Assembly (NCBI RefSeq): GCF_009931655.1
Contig: NZ_CP047984.1
Span: 1,922,001-1,986,000, forward strand
DNA length: 64,000 nt
Direction: 5' to 3'
DNA from: Pontibacter russatus
GTDB taxonomy: Bacteria; Bacteroidota; Bacteroidia; Cytophagales; Hymenobacteraceae
The notes under the pieces were generated by a model that made no database searches, had not been told where the DNA came from, and saw nothing but the letters and a program-made list of their open reading frames with translations. Positions 59,741 to 64,000 of the stretch are shown piece after piece (position 1 is the stretch's first letter; every line of letters begins with the position of its first letter). The position numbers and the translations under genes are program-made.

Positions 59741-59782
59741 ATAACCAGCGCGCCCCCTCAATTGAGGGGGCGCGCTGGTTAT
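59741..59782. terminator. 42-bp perfect palindrome, bidirectional terminator
   Basis: ATAACCAGCGCGCCCCCTCAA is followed directly by its exact complement, with no loop. It lies between the convergent GH15 and lpd genes, 56 bp and 26 bp from their stops, and is flanked by TATATA words. Confidence 0.8.
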
Positions 59783-59807
59783 ATATGGATGAAAGAGTAC
59801 GCAGCTT

Positions 59808-61220
59808 TTATATGTGGATGGCGCGGTTCTCCGTCGCGGCCAGGCAAGCCTCTTTCATGGCTTCGGCGTAGGTGGGGTGCGCGTGGCTCATGCGGGCCAC
59901 ATCCTCGGCGGAGGCGCGGAACTCCATCGCTGTTACCGCTTCGGCTATTAAGTCGGCAATGCGCGGGCCGATCATATGCACCCCAATGATCTCGTCCGTC
60001 TCTTTGTCTGCCAGTACCTTCACGAAACCGTCGGTGTCCATCGAGGCTTTGGCACGGCCGGAGGCTTTGAACGGGAACGAACCAACCTTATAGGCGCGGC
60101 CCTGCTCCTTCAGTTGCTCCTCGGTATAGCCTACGCCTGCCACTTCGGGCCAGGTATAGACCACCCCCGGAATCAGGTTGTAGTTGATGTGCGGCTTCTG
60201 CCCCACGATCTGCTCGGCCACCAGCACGCCCTCTTCCTCGGCTTTGTGCGCCAGCATGGCCCCGCGCACCACGTCGCCGATGGCATATATACCGGGCACG
60301 TTTGTTTCGAGGTGGTCATTTACGGCAATCATGCCGCGCTCGCCCATCTGCACCCCGGCGTTCTCCAGGCCAAGCCCCTCGGTATAGGGTTTGCGGCCAA
60401 CAGATACCAGCACGTAGTCGCCCTCAAATGTCACTGTCTCGCCTTTCGGGTTCTCTGCGGTTACAGTCATCGTTTCGCCAGCATTGGTGGCGCCGGTCAC
60501 TTTGTGGTTGAAGAAGAACTCAAAGCCCAGCGTCTTTTTCAAAATGCGCTGCAGCTCCTTGCCCAGTGCGCGGTCCATGGTCGGGATGATGGAATCGAGG
60601 TACTCCACCACCTGCACCTTGGCACCGAGGCGGGCATATACCGACCCCAATTCCAGGCCAATCACGCCGCCGCCGATGATGATCAGGTTCTTGGGCACCT
60701 CCGTCAGCGTCAGCGCCTCTGTAGATGTGATGATGCGCTTTTTGTCGATGGGCAGGAACGGCAGGGACGATGGCTTGGAGCCGGTCGCGATGATGGCCTT
60801 GTCTGTTTCGATTTGCTGTTCTTTTCCCTCGGCATCGGTAATTCTGATGGTGTTCCTGTTCACGAAAGAGCCAAGGCCGTAGTACGTGTCGATCTTGTTC
60901 TTCTTCATCAGGAAGGCAATGCCATCGTTGTTCGACTTCACCACCTCGCCTCTGCGCTTGATCATCTGCTGGAGGTTCACCTGCAGGTTGTCCAGCTCGA
61001 TGCCATGCTCCTTGAACGTATGGGCCGCATTGTGGAAATGCTCCGAGGAGTCGAGCAGCGCTTTGGAAGGGATACAGCCCACGTTCAGGCAGGTGCCTCC
61101 CAGTACATTGTATTTCTCTATAATCGCGGTTTTCAAGCCCAGTTGGGCGCAGCGTATCGCCGCCACATAGCCCCCGGGACCCGAACCGATAACGGTTACG
61201 TCGTATTTCACTTCGTTCAA
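59808..61220 (-). CDS. lpd: Dihydrolipoyl dehydrogenase (E3)
   Basis: The 470-residue flavoenzyme reoxidises dihydrolipoamide in 2-oxo acid dehydrogenase complexes. It has FAD-binding VIGSGPGGYVAAIRCAQLG, the redox-active disulfide GGTCLNVGCIPSK (residues 41-53), an NAD-binding IIGGGVIGLELGSVYARLG and the dimerisation motif MSHAHPTYAEAM. It follows the E2 gene on the same strand, and the cassette with a four-helix-bundle gene separates the two. Confidence 0.96.
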   Translation of the reverse strand: MNEVKYDVTVIGSGPGGYVAAIRCAQLGLKTAIIEKYNVLGGTCLNVGCIPSKALLDSSEHFHNAAHTFKEHGIELDNLQVNLQQMIKRRGEVVKSNNDGIAFLMKKNKIDTYYGLGSFVNRNTIRITDAEGKEQQIETDKAIIATGSKPSSLPFLPIDKKRIITSTEALTLTEVPKNLIIIGGGVIGLELGSVYARLGAKVQVVEYLDSIIPTMDRALGKELQRILKKTLGFEFFFNHKVTGATNAGETMTVTAENPKGETVTFEGDYVLVSVGRKPYTEGLGLENAGVQMGERGMIAVNDHLETNVPGIYAIGDVVRGAMLAHKAEEEGVLVAEQIVGQKPHINYNLIPGVVYTWPEVAGVGYTEEQLKEQGRAYKVGSFPFKASGRAKASMDTDGFVKVLADKETDEIIGVHMIGPRIADLIAEAVTAMEFRASAEDVARMSHAHPTYAEAMKEACLAATENRAIHI

Positions 61221-61702
61221 GTTAAGAGTTAAAAGTTATGAGTTAAGAGTTGTTCTTTTTTGAAATAAGAATGATGCTACTTAACATCTTTTGCAACTCA
61301 ATACAGTCTTTGTGAATACTTTCAAAGGCTGCTGTTTCAATTAAATTAACTGCTTGTAGCAGTCTTAACCAATAGCTTGTTTCCCGTGCTTCTTTCAGAG
61401 CAATTTGTAGCTTATGAATGAAATCTGGTTTGGATTGCGCCGCTATAGCTTCTTCGGTATTAGCTCCCATAGATGTTCCGCTTCTTACCAGTTGCTTTGC
61501 AAGTATAAACTCCTGCCTTTGGTCTTTTAGGTATAAATAAAGCTTGGTAATCCGGATGGCGAACTGAAATGGTTTTTGAGCTACAATGCTATCAGCCATA
61601 CCTTTATAGTTAAAAGATTAGAGTTAAGAGTTAAAAGTGAATTACGAAAATTTTATGTTTTTTCCGCACTCACTCTTAACTCATAACTTCTAACTCTTAA
61701 CT
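61220..61702. repeat. Inverted-repeat cassette with a four-helix-bundle gene
   Basis: A 31-bp arm at 61220-61250 (AGTTAAGAGTTAAAAGTTAT and 11 more) is repeated in inverted orientation at 61672-61702 with one mismatch. A further related direct copy lies at 61616-61639. The left arm touches the first codon of lpd and the right arm ends 21 bp from the stop of the E2 gene. It contains only the four-helix-bundle gene and is AT-rich (about 35% G+C in a 60-base sample). Confidence 0.75.
61243..61599 (-). CDS. Four-helix-bundle protein (23S rRNA IVP-type), second copy
   Basis: The 118-residue helical protein has the family core QEFILAKQLVRSGTSMGANT, then KLQIALKEARETSYWLRLLQA. It is related to but clearly different from the copy at 40449 (similar at the RSGTS(I/M)GAN centre only). 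It lies between E2 and E3 of the 2-oxoglutarate dehydrogenase complex. AT-rich codon use, unlike the neighbouring metabolic genes, suggests acquisition from elsewhere. Function is unknown; related to Avd and IVP proteins. Confidence 0.9.
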   Translation of the reverse strand: MADSIVAQKPFQFAIRITKLYLYLKDQRQEFILAKQLVRSGTSMGANTEEAIAAQSKPDFIHKLQIALKEARETSYWLRLLQAVNLIETAAFESIHKDCIELQKMLSSIILISKKNNS

Positions 61703-61723
61703 GCGCTTATTGTGCAGGCGTTG

Positions 61724-63325
61724 TTAGACGCCAAGCAATAAGCGCATCGGGTCTTCCAGCAGCTCTTTTACGCGCACCAGAAAGCTCACCGACTCGCGGC
61801 CATCGATGATGCGGTGGTCGTAAGACAGGGCCAGGTACATCATAGGCCTGATTTCCACCTGACCGTCGATGGCCACTGGGCGCTGCACGATGTTGTGCAT
61901 CCCCAGTATGGCCGACTGCGGCGCGTTGATGATCGGCGTCGACATCATAGAGCCGAACACACCGCCGTTGGTGATGGTGAAGGTACCGCCCGTCATCTCC
62001 TCTATTGACAGCTTGCCGTCGCGGGCTTTTTTGGCCAGCCGGACTACCTCTTTCTCGATACCGTCCAGCGTCAGGCTCTCTGCATTGCGGATAACCGGCA
62101 CCACCAGGCCTTTTGGCGAAGAAACGGCAATCGACACATCGCAGAAGTCATTAAATATGATGTCGTTGCCATCGATCTGCGCGTTCACGGCCGGCCACTC
62201 CTGCAGCGCCACGGTGCAGGCCTTCGTGAAGAACGACATGAAACCCAGCCCCACTTCGTGCTTCTCCTTAAACTTCTCCTTGTACTTGGTACGGATGTCC
62301 ATGATCGGCTTCATATCCACCTCGTTGAAGGTGGTGAGCATGGCCGTGTCGTTTTTCACCTGCACCAGGCGGCGGGCCACTGTTTTGCGCAGCGAGCTCA
62401 TTTTCTCACGGCGCTGGTTGCGCTCTCCGGCGGCGGCAGGAGCCTCAGCAGCAGCATCCTTCTTTGGAGCAGGAGCTGTGGCTGGCCTGGCAGCGGTTTT
62501 TTGTGCGGCCACCGCATCTTCTTTGGTGATGCGGCCGTCGCGGCCCGTGCCCTGCACATCCGACGGGCTGATGCCTTTCTCAGAAAGAATCTTGCCAGCA
62601 GCCGGCGAAGGCGTGCCGGAGGCATAGGTCTGGTTGCCGTAGCCAGTGGCAGCAGCAGGCTGTGCCGCTGGTTGTTTGGAGGCCACTTGTTGCGTGGCGG
62701 CATCCTGCTTGGCGGCGGCCTGGGCATTTGCCTGCGTGGCACCGGCCCCGGCTATTATCTTGCAGATGGTGGCGCCTATCTCAATGGTGTCGCCCTGCTT
62801 GGCCACAATCTGCAACGTGCCGCTTGCCTCAGCCGGGAGTTCGAACGTGGCTTTGTCAGACTCCAGTTCCGCTATCACCTCGTCCATCTCCACGTGGTCA
62901 CCATCGTTCTTCAGCCAGCTGGCGATGGTTACCTCCGTGATCGACTCCCCTACGGTGGGCACTACCATTTCCACGGTTTCGCCGCCGCCCTGGGCCGCGG
63001 CAGGCGCTGCCGCTTGCTGTGGGGCAGCTGGTGCCGCGGTGCCGGAAGCTGCTTCGGCAGATGGGGCGGCTGGCGCTGGTGCTCCTGCGCCGTCCTCTTC
63101 GATGCGGCAGATGATGGCCCCCACGTCAATGGTTTCGCCCTCCTGGGCTATAATGCGTAAAATGCCTGCACCCTCGGCTGGCAGTTCGAATGTGGCTTTG
63201 TCAGATTCCAGCTCCGCAATCACCTCATCCATCTCCACTCGGTCGCCGTCTTTCTTTAGCCACTGGGCTATGGTCACCTCGGTGATGGACTCACCTACGG
63301 CAGGCACTTTAACTTCTAAGCTCAT
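61724..63325 (-). CDS. odhB: 2-oxoglutarate dehydrogenase E2 (dihydrolipoamide succinyltransferase), two lipoyl domains
   Basis: The 533-residue E2 has two N-terminal lipoyl domains (about residues 1-77 and 118-195), each with [14 protein letters not shown] (lipoyl-lysine in SDKA), separated by Ala/Pro-rich linkers. An E3/E1-binding domain follows ([20 protein letters not shown], about 248-270), then the catalytic core (about 300-533) with the active-site [10 protein letters not shown] near the C-terminus. Many bacterial succinyltransferases have only one lipoyl domain; here two nearly identical copies occur, with DNA-level similarity. It is cotranscribed with E1 and lies upstream of lpd. Confidence 0.94.
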   Translation of the reverse strand: MSLEVKVPAVGESITEVTIAQWLKKDGDRVEMDEVIAELESDKATFELPAEGAGILRIIAQEGETIDVGAIICRIEEDGAGAPAPAAPSAEAASGTAAPAAPQQAAAPAAAQGGGETVEMVVPTVGESITEVTIASWLKNDGDHVEMDEVIAELESDKATFELPAEASGTLQIVAKQGDTIEIGATICKIIAGAGATQANAQAAAKQDAATQQVASKQPAAQPAAATGYGNQTYASGTPSPAAGKILSEKGISPSDVQGTGRDGRITKEDAVAAQKTAARPATAPAPKKDAAAEAPAAAGERNQRREKMSSLRKTVARRLVQVKNDTAMLTTFNEVDMKPIMDIRTKYKEKFKEKHEVGLGFMSFFTKACTVALQEWPAVNAQIDGNDIIFNDFCDVSIAVSSPKGLVVPVIRNAESLTLDGIEKEVVRLAKKARDGKLSIEEMTGGTFTITNGGVFGSMMSTPIINAPQSAILGMHNIVQRPVAIDGQVEIRPMMYLALSYDHRIIDGRESVSFLVRVKELLEDPMRLLLGV

Positions 63326-63335
63326 ATGTATGTCA

Positions 63336-63372
63336 ATTACGAATTACAAATTATGGATTACGAATAATTGGG
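63336..63372. repeat. Short direct-repeat words between E1 and E2 genes
   Basis: AATTACGAATTACA and GATTACGAATAATT are adjacent imperfect direct copies, the same ATTACGAAT word seen in the delta'/GlmU-like gap at 5035-5058. No gene lies inside. Confidence 0.45.
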
Positions 63373-63415
63373 AAGGGTGTCTATATATAACCTGCATGGA
63401 TTCCTTCTTCCATAC

Positions 63416-64000
63416 CTATACCGAGAACGCGCGAGCAATGATTTCCTGCTGCTCTTTGGCGTGTACCTTGTTGTATCCTGTGGCAGGCGAGGCGCTTGCC
63501 TTGCGCGAGATAACGTCCTCTACCTGCCTGCGCATCAGGCGCAGAATAAAAGTCCACGCGCCCATGTTCTCCGGTTCTTCCTGTACCCAGTATATTTTCG
63601 CACCTGGATACTTCTCCAGTTCAGCAGCCAGCTGCACTTTCGGGAACGGCGCCAACTGCTCCAGGCGGATAAGGGCCACGTCCCGGCGGTTGTTCCTCTG
63701 CTGTTCCTCCAGCAGGTCGAAATAGACTTTGCCGGTGCAGAGCAATACTTTCTTCACGGAGGTAGTGTCTGCGTAACTATCCCCAATCACCTCCCGGAAG
63801 CTGCCTGACGTGAAATCCTCCACCGGCGAGCTCACCAGCGGATGGCGCAGCAGCGACTTAGGCGACATGTTGATGACCGGCTTGCGGAACGGCAGCGCCA
63901 GCTGACGGCGCATCAGGTGGAAGAAGTTGGCCGGTGTGGTGATATAGGTGACAAAGATGTTGTGCTCGGCAGCGAGCTGCAGGAAACGCTCCGGGCGGGC
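63416..64000 (-). CDS. sucA: 2-oxoglutarate dehydrogenase E1 component, C-terminal part
   Basis: The gene runs off the right edge; its last 194 residues are in the window. The reading frame is open through 64000 with segments RPERFLQLAAEHNIFVTYIT (beginning at the edge) then TPANFFHLMRRQL, KPVINMSPKSLLRHPLVSSP and VQEEPENMGAWTFILRLM. These are the C-terminal transketolase-like domain of the homodimeric E1, the thiamine-dependent decarboxylase that starts the conversion of 2-oxoglutarate to succinyl-CoA. It is immediately upstream of odhB, as usual for sucAB. Confidence 0.94.
   Translation of the reverse strand, partial: ARPERFLQLAAEHNIFVTYITTPANFFHLMRRQLALPFRKPVINMSPKSLLRHPLVSSPVEDFTSGSFREVIGDSYADTTSVKKVLLCTGKVYFDLLEEQQRNNRRDVALIRLEQLAPFPKVQLAAELEKYPGAKIYWVQEEPENMGAWTFILRLMRRQVEDVISRKASASPATGYNKVHAKEQQEIIARAFSV

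Noticed and set aside
61220-61702. Classical insertion sequence at the four-helix-bundle cassettes
   Set aside because: No transposase is encoded and no target-site duplication is obvious; the repeats are low-complexity and differ by locus.
1-64000. tRNA or rRNA genes
   Set aside because: I read both strands for TPsiC-like GGTTCGAATC cores with a CCA-type end and for rRNA-like stretches and found none I could support; short GTTCG hits sit inside genes.

Overview
The window is a high-G+C (roughly 55-60% by eye) chromosomal segment from a member of the Bacteroidota, most likely a Cytophagales/Hymenobacteraceae organism of the Pontibacter type. This placement is inferred from several features: a fused SecDF, a type B ribosomal protein L31, the alternative GlmU-like protein, DUF4834 beside YfhO, BatD, a CarB without its C-terminal regulatory domain, lipoproteins with Bacteroidota-style lipoboxes, weak or absent Shine-Dalgarno sequences, and many TAnnTTTG (-7) promoter elements. 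I see no rRNA, tRNA, CRISPR array, prophage, transposase or plasmid backbone. Almost everything is core metabolism and envelope biology.

Layout. 1-9.6 kb: end of a sugar-nucleotide reductase, a periplasmic cyclophilin, an AGCS alanine/Na+ symporter, hemC, DNA polymerase III delta', the GlmU-like protein, rpmE2, a PyrR-like phosphoribosyltransferase, rdgB, udk and a TrkA/KtrA K+ channel regulator. 9.6-25 kb: secDF, an Nfu iron-sulfur scaffold, an NhaD-type antiporter, aroC-batD, two Tat-type ferritin-like proteins, a PLP desulfhydrase/deaminase and YfhO with DUF4834. 25-38 kb: a DUF559 gene inside an inverted-repeat cassette, carB, a run of small hypothetical proteins and lipoproteins (one an extreme Thr/Gly repeat), a PlsC-type acyltransferase, an HTTM protein, DUF3616, PAP2 and DUF4864. 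38-49 kb: GNAT, a CHRD lipoprotein, a MacAB-like efflux operon interrupted by a four-helix-bundle gene, a secreted pentapeptide-repeat protein, and an ABC operon ending in a YtrA-type GntR regulator with a clear promoter/operator. 49-59.7 kb: a near-complete pentose phosphate operon (tkt-rpiB-tal-gnd-zwf-pgl) preceded by a polyphosphate glucokinase-like ROK protein and divergent from a GH15 glucoamylase/trehalase-like enzyme. Together these would take an alpha-glucan or trehalose to glucose, glucose 6-phosphate, NADPH and pentoses. 59.8-64 kb: the 2-oxoglutarate dehydrogenase cluster (E1 partial, E2 with two lipoyl domains, E3), again interrupted by a four-helix-bundle gene.

The most interesting structure is not in the core genes. 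Several intergenic regions carry inverted repeats made of locus-specific low-complexity words (10-31 bp arms). Three of these enclose a single small gene: two four-helix-bundle (23S rRNA IVP-type) genes and one DUF559 endonuclease-like gene. Others are empty. The repeats abut the start and stop codons of the flanking genes and look like small, clean insertions inside operons. A second genome-scale signal is a large excess of TATATA/ATATAT, in coding DNA and also at the feet of terminator hairpins, where tails such as TTTATATAGGGC take the place of a pure T-tract.
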